Origin: Enterococcus sp. 9E7_DIV0242
GTDB taxonomy: Bacteria; Bacillota; Bacilli; Lactobacillales; Enterococcaceae
NCBI RefSeq assembly: GCF_002140975.2
Contig: NZ_CP147247.1
Span: 4,081,001-4,145,000 of the forward strand
Length of the DNA: 64,000 nt
Direction of reading: 5' to 3'
In this document: one piece after another, positions 28,401-36,675 of the stretch
Numbering within the stretch: position 1 is the first letter of the stretch
How the letters are laid out: each line of letters opens with the position of its first letter
Notes under the pieces: generated by a model
Database searches by the model: none
What the model was told of the DNA's origin: nothing
The model's input: only the letters and a program-made list of their open reading frames with translations
Translations under genes and position numbers: made by a program

Positions 28401-29015
28401 ATTGGCTACAGCGGTATCGATCATGTGTTGGCAACTGGTGCAGATGTCAATATCTTTGTCATGGATAACGAAGTGTATGCCAATACGGGTGGTCAAATGT
28501 CTAAGGCAACACCAACCTCAGCTATCGCAAAATTTGCGGCTGGTGGGAAGAAAACGAAGAAGAAAGACCTTGGCTTGATGGCGATGGCGTATCGAGATGT
28601 CTATGTTGCATCGATTTCAATTGAAGCCAACCCAGCACAAGCATTAAAAGCGATCACTGAAGCAGAAAACTATCCGGGACCATCTCTGATAATCGGTTAT
28701 ACGCCATGTATTAATCATGGCTTGCGAGGTGGTATGAGTCAGTCCATTAAGGAATCTAAAGATGCCGTAGAATCTGGCTACTGGCCACTTTACCGTCATG
28801 ATCCTCGTTTGAGAGAAAAAGGCAAAGATCCGATGCGTGTGGACTTTAAAAAGGCAGACTTCTCAAAAATGGAAGACTTCCTACGCAATCAGGTTCGTTT
28901 CTCTGCGTTGCATAACGTGAAAGACGACGAGGTGGAGGTAGAAGAAATGCTTCACCAAACTGTCAAGGACATGGAAGATCGTTCAGAAAGCTATACACAG
29001 CTGGTGAAAAAATAG
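25488..29015 (+). CDS. nifJ: Pyruvate:ferredoxin (flavodoxin) oxidoreductase
   Basis: Single-chain PFOR (1175 aa, typical) that oxidises pyruvate with CoA to acetyl-CoA and CO2 and reduces ferredoxin or flavodoxin. N-terminal domain GNTAAAYISYAFTEVAGIYP; middle ferredoxin domain with CTMCNECAFICPHAA and CTGCGLCVEMCP; TPP-binding C-terminal domain with GACAGCGETPYVKLL, GGDGWAYDIGY and DNEVYANTGGQMS. It is last in the flavodoxin-nfnAB operon and ends at a strong terminator. The enzyme is oxygen-sensitive and unusual for enterococci, which mostly use pyruvate dehydrogenase and formate lyase. Confidence 0.97.
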   Translation: MKKMKTMDGNTAAAYISYAFTEVAGIYPITPSSTMAEVVDEWAENGLKNIFGETVNLIEMQSEAGAAGTVHGSLKTGVLTSTYTASQGLLLMIPNMFKIAGELLPTVFHVAARAVSTNALSIFGDHSDVMAARQTGFCMLAESSVQEVMDLSAVAHLASIEGSLPFMNFFDGFRTSHELQKIEALDYEDLKAMMNWEALENFRKRGMNPNHPTVSGTAQNPDIHFQQRETVNAYYDEMPTIVQKYMQKINELRGTNYDLMNYYGDPEATEVIISMGSASPTIQQTVDYLNSQGRKVGHIDVHLYRPFPADNLLEKLPNTVERVAVLDRTKEPGSDGEPLLLDVQSVLYRHENRPIVIGGRYGIASKDVTPDQIVAVYDHMVLPVNELKQRFTIGIIDDVTHLSLPMTEVLDLTKDATFQAKFWGFGSDGTVGANKQAIKIIGNHTDKYAQAYFAYDSKKSGGLTVSHLRFGDDPIRSTYNVECPDFVGCHNAAYLHKYDLVKGLKDGGTFLLNTVWDEERVKTHLPKPLKRYLAEHNIEFYIINAMEIAQRLGLGRRINTVMSAAFFEVTDIMDRETFLPLLKDEVKATYGKKSMAIVEKNWEAIDETFAALTKVEIPAEWKALEVATATVDTLDKPAYVRNILEPINRQEGNQLSVNDLIENGMLGGEMAMGTAAFEKRGIALEVPEWISENCTMCNECAFICPHAAIRPFLLDDAEMAEVPEGFITRTMKGPDNLEYRIQVSLEDCTGCGLCVEMCPAKEKALVLKPYEEQKEEAINWAFAMTLRQKANPIKKFSVKGSQFEQPLIEFSGACAGCGETPYVKLLTQLYGDRMMIANTTGCSSIWGASSPATPYTVNAEGKGPAWSNSLFEDNAEYGLGMYIANETKRKRAATLIQNAVDNGYGSETTLAQMQDWLDHVTEGDGTQQRAAKLAQALREDSDDRVKDILKHEEMFAKPSQWILGGDGWAYDIGYSGIDHVLATGADVNIFVMDNEVYANTGGQMSKATPTSAIAKFAAGGKKTKKKDLGLMAMAYRDVYVASISIEANPAQALKAITEAENYPGPSLIIGYTPCINHGLRGGMSQSIKESKDAVESGYWPLYRHDPRLREKGKDPMRVDFKKADFSKMEDFLRNQVRFSALHNVKDDEVEVEEMLHQTVKDMEDRSESYTQLVKK

Positions 29016-29037
29016 GAATTTAAAAGGTAATTATAAA

Positions 29038-29076
29038 AAGAAGTAGGCGGTAAACTAGTGCCTACTTCTTTTTTTT
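29038..29076 (+). terminator. Terminator after PFOR
   Basis: Stem AAGAAGTAGGC (29038-29048) with GCCTACTTCTT (29060-29070), then a T-run. It ends the flavodoxin-nfnAB-PFOR operon. Confidence 0.9.
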
Positions 29077-29178
29077 GTTATGATTTATAAGGATGATACA
29101 AACGCTTCATACGAGGCTTAATTAAAAGGAAGTCAAAAGCAGTCTGACCGCCTTCAAAAAAATAAAAGGAGCGAAATT

Positions 29179-30255
29179 ATGAAAAAAGCACTAAAAATCA
29201 GCGGTTTAGTCGTTGGACTGATCCTGTTGATCGTAATTGTGTATGTGGGGTATGTATTTTTAAGTTATTCGCGTATTGAAGACGATTTGACCTTGAAGGT
29301 TGACCAAAAAGCTGTCATTAAGCAGGTCGAGCCGGAAAAAGAATACAAAGCAGTGACCTTTAATATTGGTTACGGTGCCTATCCGCCGGACTATACTTTC
29401 TTTATGGATGGAGGGAAAGAGTCGAAGGCGCGAAGTGAGGAAGCAGTAAATGAAAATATCAATGGTGTGATTCAAACCCTGGAAGAAATCGACGCGGATT
29501 TTGCAGTGCTTCAGGAAGTGGATGAGAAAGCAACCAGAAGCTTCGGTGTAAACGAAGTGAAGAATATCAGTGATAGCTTCAAAAACTATTCATCGGTAGC
29601 GGCGACCAACTACGATTCTGCTTATTTAATGTATCCTGTTCTTGACCCGATCGGTAAATCGAAATCTAGCATTTTGACCATGAGTAACACGTCAATCAAT
29701 AACAGTATTCGTTATAGTCTGCCAATCGAAACGAACTTCAATAAGTTTTTCGATTTGGATCGGGCGTTTACGGTTTCTGAGTTAGCCGTTTCAAATGGAA
29801 AGAAGCTGATGCTCTATAATGTTCATTTATCTGCATATATCAAGGATCAGAAAATCCAAAAAAATCAAATGATGATGCTGTTCAATCACATGAAGAAGGA
29901 ATATGATAAAGGCAATTACGTTGTGTGTGGTGGCGACTTCAATCATGATTTGTTACCCTCTTCATCAGATACCTTTGGCAACGATACGAGCAAAGACTAC
30001 TCTTGGCTGCAGGCATTTCCATCAAATGAATTACCAGTTGGCTTGAAGGTAACGGAATTCTCTGATAATGGTGAAGCAATCCCGTCAACCAGAAATCTGG
30101 ATACCCCTTATGAAAAAGGAAAATCCTTCGTTGCTTTGATAGATGGCTTTATTGTATCCGATAATGTGAAGGTTTCTGAAACAAAAGTGATGGACGAAGA
30201 GTTCCAATACTCTGATCATAATCCTGTTGAAATGAGTTTCGAATTAAAAAAATAA
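29179..30255 (+). CDS. Membrane-anchored endonuclease/exonuclease/phosphatase-family protein
   Basis: A 358-aa protein with one N-terminal helix (residues about 9-31) and an extracellular EEP domain. Family motifs are all visible: VTFNIGYGA, LQEVDEKA, NVHLSAY, GGDFNHDLLP and YSDHNPVEM, so the metal site and catalytic Asp/His look intact. EEP members cleave phosphodiesters in nucleic acids, sphingomyelin or inositol phosphates; the substrate is not readable here. The ATG follows AAAAGGAGCG. It stands alone between terminators, unrelated to the redox operon upstream. Confidence 0.87.
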   Translation: MKKALKISGLVVGLILLIVIVYVGYVFLSYSRIEDDLTLKVDQKAVIKQVEPEKEYKAVTFNIGYGAYPPDYTFFMDGGKESKARSEEAVNENINGVIQTLEEIDADFAVLQEVDEKATRSFGVNEVKNISDSFKNYSSVAATNYDSAYLMYPVLDPIGKSKSSILTMSNTSINNSIRYSLPIETNFNKFFDLDRAFTVSELAVSNGKKLMLYNVHLSAYIKDQKIQKNQMMMLFNHMKKEYDKGNYVVCGGDFNHDLLPSSSDTFGNDTSKDYSWLQAFPSNELPVGLKVTEFSDNGEAIPSTRNLDTPYEKGKSFVALIDGFIVSDNVKVSETKVMDEEFQYSDHNPVEMSFELKK

Positions 30256-30265
30256 AAGTGTATCT

Positions 30266-30313
30266 AACTTCTTATATAGCGCATGGAACAAGCGTTTTAT
30301 AAGAGGTTTTTTT
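30266..30313 (+). terminator. Terminator after the EEP-family gene
   Basis: Interrupted stem AACTTCTTATA..GCG with GCG..TTATAAGAGGTT and a T-run at 30307-30313. Confidence 0.7.
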
Positions 30314-30353
30314 CTTTTCATAAACCATTATTGAAATAGTCCAGTCAAAAACC

Positions 30354-30410
30354 TTTACAAACAGCTCATCAAAAGTTATGATAATTTATGTGATATACCC
30401 ATAGGGGTAT
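30354..30410 (+). promoter_or_regulatory. Promoter and CstR/CsoR-type operator of the persulfide operon
   Basis: TTTACA (30354-30359), a 17-base spacer and TATGAT (30377-30382) make a good promoter. The palindrome ATACCCATAGGGGTAT (30395-30410) lies just after the expected start site and before the ribosome site GAGGAGGG. C-tract/G-tract palindromes of this kind are the known operators of CsoR-family repressors, and the last gene of the operon is such a repressor. Confidence 0.82.
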
Positions 30411-30424
30411 AAGAGGAGGGGACC

Positions 30425-30739
30425 ATGTTTCTATTTAATAGAATTAAAGCAATTTCTGGAAAACAACTGGAAAGTCAATTAACGGAACGTCCAATTATTT
30501 TGGATGTTCGAGAAAAATCAGAGTTTATCGGTGGTCATATACCTGGGGCGGTAAATGTTCCGTTAGGAAAAGTAAAGAACTATAAACCAAAGAAAGAGCA
30601 ACCGATTTATGTGATTTGCCAGTCTGGCATTAGAAGCAAACAAGCTGTAAAAATATTGATGAAAAAAGAGATCGATGCTGTGCATGTCAAAGGTGGAATG
30701 ATCCGTTGGCAAGGTGCAGTCAAAGGAGGAAATTATTAA
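30425..30739 (+). CDS. Single-domain rhodanese
   Basis: Sulfurtransferase (104 aa) with the rhodanese fold: ILDVREKSEFIGGHIPGAVN and the active loop VICQSGIRS with its persulfide-forming cysteine. First gene of a four-gene operon with CoA-disulfide reductase, another rhodanese and cstR. Expected role: moving sulfane sulfur between low-molecular-weight thiols during sulfide stress. It ends one base before the reductase start. Confidence 0.92.
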   Translation: MFLFNRIKAISGKQLESQLTERPIILDVREKSEFIGGHIPGAVNVPLGKVKNYKPKKEQPIYVICQSGIRSKQAVKILMKKEIDAVHVKGGMIRWQGAVKGGNY

Positions 30740-30740
30740 G

Positions 30741-32393
30741 ATGAGAGTAGTGATTGTCGGCGGAGTTGCCGGAGGAATGTCAGCAGCAACAAGATTGAGA
30801 CGCCTTTCAGAGGAAACAGAGATCATTGTTTTAGAAAAAGGACCGTATGTTTCTTTTGCAAATTGCGGGTTACCCTATTTTGTGTCAGGAGAAATCAGTG
30901 AGCGAGAAGAATTGATTTTGCAAACACCAGATCAGTTGAAACGTCGCTTCAATATCGATGTTCTTGTTGAAACGGAGGCAGTAGGTATAGACAGAGAAAA
31001 CAAACAGGTTTCAATTAAAAGTCATGGAAAAGAAGAACAGCTTTCCTATGATAAATTGATTCTTTCACCAGGAGCGGCACCGCTAGTACCGCCAATCGAT
31101 GGTTTAGCAGAAGCTAGGAACGTATATACGTTGAGAAATGTACCGGATGTCGATAAAATCACAGCGGCAATTGCTGAAAAGCAGCCGAAAAAGGCCGTAG
31201 TGATCGGAGCTGGATTCATTGGCCTGGAAATGGCAGAAAATTTGAAGCAATCAGGATTGGAGGTAACGATCGTTGAAGCTGCACCACAGATTTTACCGCC
31301 ACTTGATAGAGAGATGGCAGCCTTCGTGGAAAATTGTTTGAAAGCTGAGGGAATCGCTGTGTATACTGGTGCAGCCGCGGAGTCTTTTAAAGAAGAAGGA
31401 CAAATCATCGAACTAGGCACAGGTGAGAAAATTACTAGTGATTTCACTATTCTTTCGATCGGTGTGAAGCCTGTCAATGAGTTGGCAGTTGCCGCTGGCT
31501 TGGCAACTGGCTTGAGAGGTGGTATCGTTGTCGATGAGAACTATCAGACCAATGATCCAGATATTTTTGCGGTAGGGGATGCAATTATCGTCAACCAACA
31601 GATCACAAATACAGAAGCAATGATTTCATTGGCTTCTCCGGCGAATCGACAAGGTAGACAGGTAGCAGATGTCATTTCTGGTATGAAGCGGAAAAATAAA
31701 GGAAGCATTGGCACGGCTATCGTCAGAGTTTTCGATTTGGCTGCAGCAAGTACTGGATTGAATGAACGCCAGTTGACTGATTTAGGGATTGCGTATAAAG
31801 CTGTTCACATCACAGCGAAAAGCCATGCGGGGTATTTTCCTGAGAGCCAGCCGATTACATTGAAGCTCATCTTTGATCCTGTAAGTGGAAAGCTCTTTGG
31901 GGCGCAAGCGGTAGGTAAAGATGGAGTAGACAAACGAATCGATACATTGGCGACAGCGATCAAAGCTGAAATGACTGTAATGGATTTACCTGAATTGGAA
32001 TTTACGTATGCACCGCCATTCGGTTCCGCAAAAGATCCGGTCAATATGATTGGCTACGCAGCCTTAAACATTGTTGAAGGCCTGTCAGATAATCTTCAAT
32101 TCTACGAGCTAAAGGAAGCTCAAAAGGCAGGTGCTGTCTTTCTGGATGTACGAAATCCAGAGGAGCTGAAGAATAATGGCAGTATTGGAGAAGATATCAA
32201 TATACCATTGGATGAACTGAGGGAACGAGTGGATGAGCTGCCTAAGGACAAGCAGATCATCGTTAGCTGTCAAAGCGGACAACGCAGCTATTTGGCAGAA
32301 AGAATCCTAAAGAATAACGGATTTAACGTGAAAAATCTAGATGGTGCTTTTCAAATTTATAGTACAGTTTATCCTGAGGAGGTAAAGAAATAA
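30741..32393 (+). CDS. CoA-disulfide/CoA-persulfide reductase with C-terminal rhodanese domain
   Basis: Flavoprotein (550 aa) fused to a rhodanese domain. FAD motif VVIVGGVAGGMSAATRLRRL; single redox cysteine at residue 42 (SFANCGLPYF), as in CoADR; NAD(P)H motif VVIGAGFIGLEMAENL; C-terminal rhodanese loop VSCQSGQRSYLAERI. ATG 30741 is preferred to an in-frame ATG 27 bases upstream because AAAGGAGG lies before it. It reduces CoA disulfide or persulfide with NAD(P)H, releasing sulfide. Its stop overlaps the next rhodanese start (TAATG). Confidence 0.93.
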   Translation: MRVVIVGGVAGGMSAATRLRRLSEETEIIVLEKGPYVSFANCGLPYFVSGEISEREELILQTPDQLKRRFNIDVLVETEAVGIDRENKQVSIKSHGKEEQLSYDKLILSPGAAPLVPPIDGLAEARNVYTLRNVPDVDKITAAIAEKQPKKAVVIGAGFIGLEMAENLKQSGLEVTIVEAAPQILPPLDREMAAFVENCLKAEGIAVYTGAAAESFKEEGQIIELGTGEKITSDFTILSIGVKPVNELAVAAGLATGLRGGIVVDENYQTNDPDIFAVGDAIIVNQQITNTEAMISLASPANRQGRQVADVISGMKRKNKGSIGTAIVRVFDLAAASTGLNERQLTDLGIAYKAVHITAKSHAGYFPESQPITLKLIFDPVSGKLFGAQAVGKDGVDKRIDTLATAIKAEMTVMDLPELEFTYAPPFGSAKDPVNMIGYAALNIVEGLSDNLQFYELKEAQKAGAVFLDVRNPEELKNNGSIGEDINIPLDELRERVDELPKDKQIIVSCQSGQRSYLAERILKNNGFNVKNLDGAFQIYSTVYPEEVKK

Positions 32394-32689
32394 TGTATCA
32401 AACAATGATGGTTCCGGAATTTGAGCAGTTGGTAAAGAACGAGAAGGTGAATATTCTTGATGTTAGAGAAGTGGATGAGTTTCAATCTGGTCATATTGAA
32501 GGAGCAATCAATCTTCCTTTAAGTGGCTTTCCTGAGGCGGCAGAGGCATTGGATCAGACGAAAGCGTACCATGTTATCTGTCATTCTGGCAGTCGTTCAC
32601 AAATGGCCTGTGACTATCTTGGTTCTAATGGCTTCGATACAACGAATATCATGGGTGGTATGTCCACTTGGAGAGGAGCAATCGTCTAA
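32393..32689 (+). CDS. Single-domain rhodanese (second of operon)
   Basis: 98-aa rhodanese with ILDVREVDEFQSGHIEGAIN and active loop VICHSGSRSQMA. Both ends overlap neighbouring genes by one base (TAATG), showing translational coupling to the reductase and to cstR. It is clearly diverged from the first rhodanese (active loop CHSGSR against CQSGIR), so the two may serve different sulfur acceptors. Confidence 0.92.
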   Translation: MYQTMMVPEFEQLVKNEKVNILDVREVDEFQSGHIEGAINLPLSGFPEAAEALDQTKAYHVICHSGSRSQMACDYLGSNGFDTTNIMGGMSTWRGAIV

Positions 32690-32943
32690 TGCAGTGCGAC
32701 AAAAAAATAGCGAATCGTCTAAAACGCTCGGAAGGTCAGATACGAGGCATCCTCAACATGATGGAAGAGGGCAAGGATTGCAGAGAAGTCGTTACCCAGC
32801 TGATGGCTGTTCGCTCAAGTATTGATAAAGTGATTGGGTTGGTTGTGACAGAAAACCTCGTGCAATGTATGAATGAAAAAGACATTGATCTATCCAGTGA
32901 AGAGGTAGAAAAAGCGTTGGAAATGATCGTGAAGACAAGATAG
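32689..32943 (+). CDS. cstR: CstR-type persulfide-sensing repressor (CsoR family)
   Basis: All-helical DUF156/CsoR-family repressor (84 aa): KIANRLKRSEGQIRGILNMM is the family N-terminus. Counting from ATG 32689, cysteines fall at residues 31 and 60, the pair used by CstR to form per- and polysulfide links, and the Cu(I) ligand His of CsoR is absent (VVTENLVQC). It probably represses its own operon through the palindrome at 30395-30410 and is released by sulfane sulfur. Similar cst loci are known in Staphylococcus aureus and Enterococcus faecalis. Confidence 0.9.
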   Translation: MQCDKKIANRLKRSEGQIRGILNMMEEGKDCREVVTQLMAVRSSIDKVIGLVVTENLVQCMNEKDIDLSSEEVEKALEMIVKTR

Positions 32944-32959
32944 TAAAGAGAAGTTATCG

Positions 32960-33001
32960 AACAGAACCTGACAGGGGAAAGACTGTGGGTTCTGTTTTTT
33001 G
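32960..33001 (+). terminator. Terminator of the cstR operon
   Basis: Stem ACAGAACC (32961-32968) with GGTTCTGT (32988-32995) and an inner CAG/CTG pair, then TTTTTTG. The following 33002-33287 is very AT-rich and gene-free. Confidence 0.85.
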
Positions 33002-33287
33002 TATTAAGAAGAGTGATTTATCAGAGGAAATTGAGGGAATGAAAAAAGAAAAATAATTTAAATAATCGATACACGAAATATTCAGGAATGGAGGTAGATC
33101 CGAAAACTGAGAATTTCCAAAAATGAATAGCATTTGGAAATAGCATTAAAAAAAGAAATCATGATAGAAGTCAGTTTGTTGTGTAAATTAATTCTAAAAT
33201 AAATATGTATAAAAATAAAAAATACAAAAGTTATTGAATTTATATTTTTTGTTTGGTAAAATAAAAACAAAAAGGAGTTTTTTTGCT

Positions 33288-34151
33288 ATGAGAAGAAGAA
33301 ATATAGTTACATTTGTTGCGGTTTCAGTAATCGGATTGTCAATGATACCTTTTGTTGCTAAAGCCGCTGGAGGGCAAAGCTTTGTTCAAGCGCCATCAAT
33401 GGACATAAGAGATAATTTATATGGAAATATTGCTGACGGCCTTTCGGAAGCAGGAGAATACAACCGTTTGAATGATTTTAAATACGTTTATGAGCAGTAT
33501 GGCGTTGTTCCAAGAGAATACATGGACATGGTGACACATGTTGATTCAGATTGGGAGGAACCATATCTGAATGGATTAGAATATGCGGAAAATTTGGAAA
33601 CCTTGCAAGGTGAATTTATAGAAGAGTTACAAGAGTTGTCTCCGATAAAAGATTTGGTTAATCTAAAATCTATTTGGATAGAATATGGTGATAACACTAA
33701 TTTAAAAGAACTTAAAAATCTAACATCGTTGGAAACACTTAGAATCTCTAGTAGCGGTTACTCAGACAGAGCAAATGATGAAGGTACGGACGAAAAACCA
33801 GATATGTTGGCATTGTATGATATTTCTGAGTTATCTAACCTATCAAGCTTGAACGAAATTAAAATCTATACTCAAGGCTTATTGCAAACAGTAACGATGA
33901 AGAAGGGGACAACTAGTTATGAAATGTATAGTCCTGTGATTAAATCTGAGCAATTTGGAGATAAAAAAATAGAGTATAGTGAAGCTTATTCAAATGGTGA
34001 GAACGAGTTGTTTACAGAGCAGGACAGCTTATTAAAATGGGAAAATATCCCCTCTGATGCAGAGCACTTATCATTTAGTTGGAATGTTTCTAATGGAAAA
34101 TCTTTTGCATTTAATGGAGAAGTATTAATTCCAATTAACTGGATAGATTAA
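33288..34151 (+). CDS. Secreted leucine-rich protein, paralogue 1
   Basis: 287 aa with a signal peptide (MRRRNIVTFVAV.., likely cut after AKA, residue about 25). The middle shows leucine-rich repeat phrasing (LSPIKDLVNLKSIWIEYG, LKELKNLTSLETLRISSSG, ISELSNLSSLNEIKIY). The C-terminal domain ends in a beta-rich module (LLKWENIPSDAEHLSFSW, GEVLIPINW). No LPXTG anchor or late membrane helix is seen, so it is probably released. ATG 33288 is chosen for AAAGGAG at 33271. The 36676-37485 gene encodes a homologue with the same C-terminal module. Confidence 0.82.
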   Translation: MRRRNIVTFVAVSVIGLSMIPFVAKAAGGQSFVQAPSMDIRDNLYGNIADGLSEAGEYNRLNDFKYVYEQYGVVPREYMDMVTHVDSDWEEPYLNGLEYAENLETLQGEFIEELQELSPIKDLVNLKSIWIEYGDNTNLKELKNLTSLETLRISSSGYSDRANDEGTDEKPDMLALYDISELSNLSSLNEIKIYTQGLLQTVTMKKGTTSYEMYSPVIKSEQFGDKKIEYSEAYSNGENELFTEQDSLLKWENIPSDAEHLSFSWNVSNGKSFAFNGEVLIPINWID

Positions 34152-34194
34152 ACTGAGTTAATCGTAGGTGGAGATAAATATATTTAGTGAATCA

Positions 34195-34229
34195 AGAGAA
34201 GCGTGAGTTAATTCATGCTTCTCTTTTTA
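34195..34229 (+). terminator. Terminator after secreted paralogue 1
   Basis: Stem AGAGAAGCGTGA (34195-34206) with TCATGCTTCTCT (34213-34224), one mismatch, then TTTTTAT. The next 300 bases (34230-34525) are AT-rich, and I see only a probable promoter region for the phosphoesterase gene. Confidence 0.85.
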
Positions 34230-34525
34230 TCTTGGATAATAGAGAATGTCGATTCGATAGTAATAGTATGCTTAAGGTATAAGCTAAAATTATTTTGGGA
34301 ATGAGTGTTCATGATAGAAATAAGTGATTGGAGGGTTAGATTAAACCTTACAACTTATTTTTTTGATGATCTCTCGATAATTATTCAAGAAATGAACGAT
34401 TGCCGAATTCTTTTACTTGGTTTTTAGAGTAAATTTAAACTAGGAAAAAGACATTTTTGATCATATTTAGTTGTTGTGTAATAGACATGCACTATTGGTC
34501 GTCTTTACAAAAAGGAGAGAGCGGA

Positions 34526-36523
34526 ATGGCAGTAGAAAGAGACATTTTAACCGATGAAACTCAATGCTTACAAAACAATATTGGTTTATCTGGTGTGTAC
34601 GATACGTTAGAAGAGTTGCAAAATTCTTATCCTAACGGTAAAGAAGGACTTTTTGAGGTTATTGCTGATAGAGATTTATACACCTACTCAAATGGTTCGT
34701 GGACTCGATTAGTAGGGCAAGGCTGTGATGATTTAATGCAAAAATCTAGAGTCGATCCGGCTTCTAAAGCTTCTCTTCCTGCACATCCTGCATTAGAGCA
34801 GGCGTCGCCAATATTGGTAGACCCTAAAGCTTTACCATTCGGAAGTTTTCATACACAAATAGCTGCAGGTGTTACCGAAAATATGCCTAAAAACCATTTG
34901 ATTGGACAACATTATATGAATAAAAATGGCGTTGAGGGTGGAGGGAGAGAATATTATGATTTAATAAATGCTGTTCAGCCAGTTTATTGGACCGGTGTTA
35001 GAAGCGAATACATGAATGAAGAGATTCACTGGACCTATCATGGACTAAATCCTGATGAATATTTGCGTGCGTTGTCTACTCACATTTATGGTTTAAAAGC
35101 TAAGAGAGAGCGTTACGATATAACGAATAGAGTAACTTTTTTACAGGAGACAGACACCCATGTTGCCAAACATCAGCATGATATAGGAAGGAATAATATT
35201 GCCCCACTAAATATTGATAGGTTCGAAGCAATAACAACATTGTTAAATGACGATTACGACTTTAGATGTCATTTAGGTGATTGGTTTGACGGTGAAGGTC
35301 CTAAAAATGAATCGTTTGCTGACTTGCATAGCATTACTAAAGTTTTTTTTAGTCGTGATAAGAAAAGCTTTGGTGTAGTTGGTAACCATGATTATAATTG
35401 TGTTTATCCTACTACAGTGATCCCGGCTGATCAACCTAAGGACTTTTTCTCACATGAGGAGGTGCTAAGCTTTTTCCATAAATCGACACATCCCGATACA
35501 ATTTATAAAGATAATATGTATTACACTGATCTTGTCAATAAGAAAATCAGAGTAATCGTTTTAAATGCATTTGATAATGAAGTAACCCCTAATGCTTCTG
35601 GTTCTATTAATATTTTAGTTAGAAACACTAGTAGTTATGGAAATAAGCAAGTCACTGATTACTATGATACATTAACTAACACACCTGCTGATTATAACGT
35701 GATCGTTTTAACACATAACACTTTCCAAAACGTTATTAACACTATTAACCAAATTAACGGAACAACCATGAGACAGATATCAGAAGCGTTCCAAAATTCA
35801 AAACGGAACAATGTGACTGAAACAGGAATCAAGTCAGAGAATATGGAATACGATTACTATAAATTAGGTATGGACATTGATTTTACTGGTAAACCTAAAA
35901 ATAGAATTATTGGCATTTTCTCAGGACATCTACACGCTGACCATTACAAGAATATCAATAACATAAACTACATTGTTTCAAAAAATGCTTACTTTTCCGG
36001 TATTGGCCAGGGAGGGATCATTAATACGTTGACTGAAGCTGCTTTTGATATAATCGACATTGATTTAGATAGAAAAATTGTCTATTGTAATCGAATTGGA
36101 TGGGGCGTAGATAAAAGGTTTGTTTATGGGAAGAATTTGCTGACAAACCAGGACCAAGTTTTTACTGTTACTAGTAATGGCGGTTCAAATGAAGTGACAA
36201 GCCTAACCTCGTTTTCTGATACTGTAGCTAATCTTGGCTTAATTTACGGACAAAAATGTGAAGTAAGTATCGATGTTACTATAGACACTCCTGTATCGGG
36301 TAGCTTTAGAATTGAAACGGCTGGTAGTGTTATTCAATCCATTTTGCCAACAACTCAAATAAATACCTTCAAGCCTAATCTAACTCGTAGATTAAGTTAT
36401 ACTATGACAGTAGGAACAGCATTGATTAGTTCTACGAATATCTTGAAGACAGCTGTTCGTTGTAATTCAGTTTCAGCTACAACCAATATCCAATTATCAA
36501 ATATAAGGATAACGCCGCTGTAA
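34526..36523 (+). CDS. Phage-tail-like protein with metallophosphoesterase domain
   Basis: 665 aa from ATG 34526, which follows AAAAAGGAGAG. Residues 25-66 (GVYDTLEELQNSYPNGKEG, then LYTYSNGSWTRL) resemble N-terminal modules of phage tail or baseplate proteins. Residues about 200-480 are a calcineurin-like phosphoesterase with the metal motifs TDTH (D210, H212), GDWFD (D252), GNHD (287-289), THN (H397) and GHLH (468-470). From about 515 to 665 the sequence is beta-rich, like a carbohydrate-binding module. No signal peptide or membrane helix is seen and no other phage gene is near. It may be a stranded receptor-degrading tail protein, for example acting on teichoic acid (inference). Confidence 0.75.
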   Translation: MAVERDILTDETQCLQNNIGLSGVYDTLEELQNSYPNGKEGLFEVIADRDLYTYSNGSWTRLVGQGCDDLMQKSRVDPASKASLPAHPALEQASPILVDPKALPFGSFHTQIAAGVTENMPKNHLIGQHYMNKNGVEGGGREYYDLINAVQPVYWTGVRSEYMNEEIHWTYHGLNPDEYLRALSTHIYGLKAKRERYDITNRVTFLQETDTHVAKHQHDIGRNNIAPLNIDRFEAITTLLNDDYDFRCHLGDWFDGEGPKNESFADLHSITKVFFSRDKKSFGVVGNHDYNCVYPTTVIPADQPKDFFSHEEVLSFFHKSTHPDTIYKDNMYYTDLVNKKIRVIVLNAFDNEVTPNASGSINILVRNTSSYGNKQVTDYYDTLTNTPADYNVIVLTHNTFQNVINTINQINGTTMRQISEAFQNSKRNNVTETGIKSENMEYDYYKLGMDIDFTGKPKNRIIGIFSGHLHADHYKNINNINYIVSKNAYFSGIGQGGIINTLTEAAFDIIDIDLDRKIVYCNRIGWGVDKRFVYGKNLLTNQDQVFTVTSNGGSNEVTSLTSFSDTVANLGLIYGQKCEVSIDVTIDTPVSGSFRIETAGSVIQSILPTTQINTFKPNLTRRLSYTMTVGTALISSTNILKTAVRCNSVSATTNIQLSNIRITPL

Positions 36524-36675
36524 TAGTTTCGAATAGTTCCTATATAATATTGCAGCAAATGAAAGAAGGAGGTAGGCATTCTAAATTGAAAGTGAATCTA
36601 TATTGAAAACGATTTCTTTTCTTTTTCTTTTTTGCTATTATTATTAGGAAGTGAACATTAGGAGGGGAATTATAA

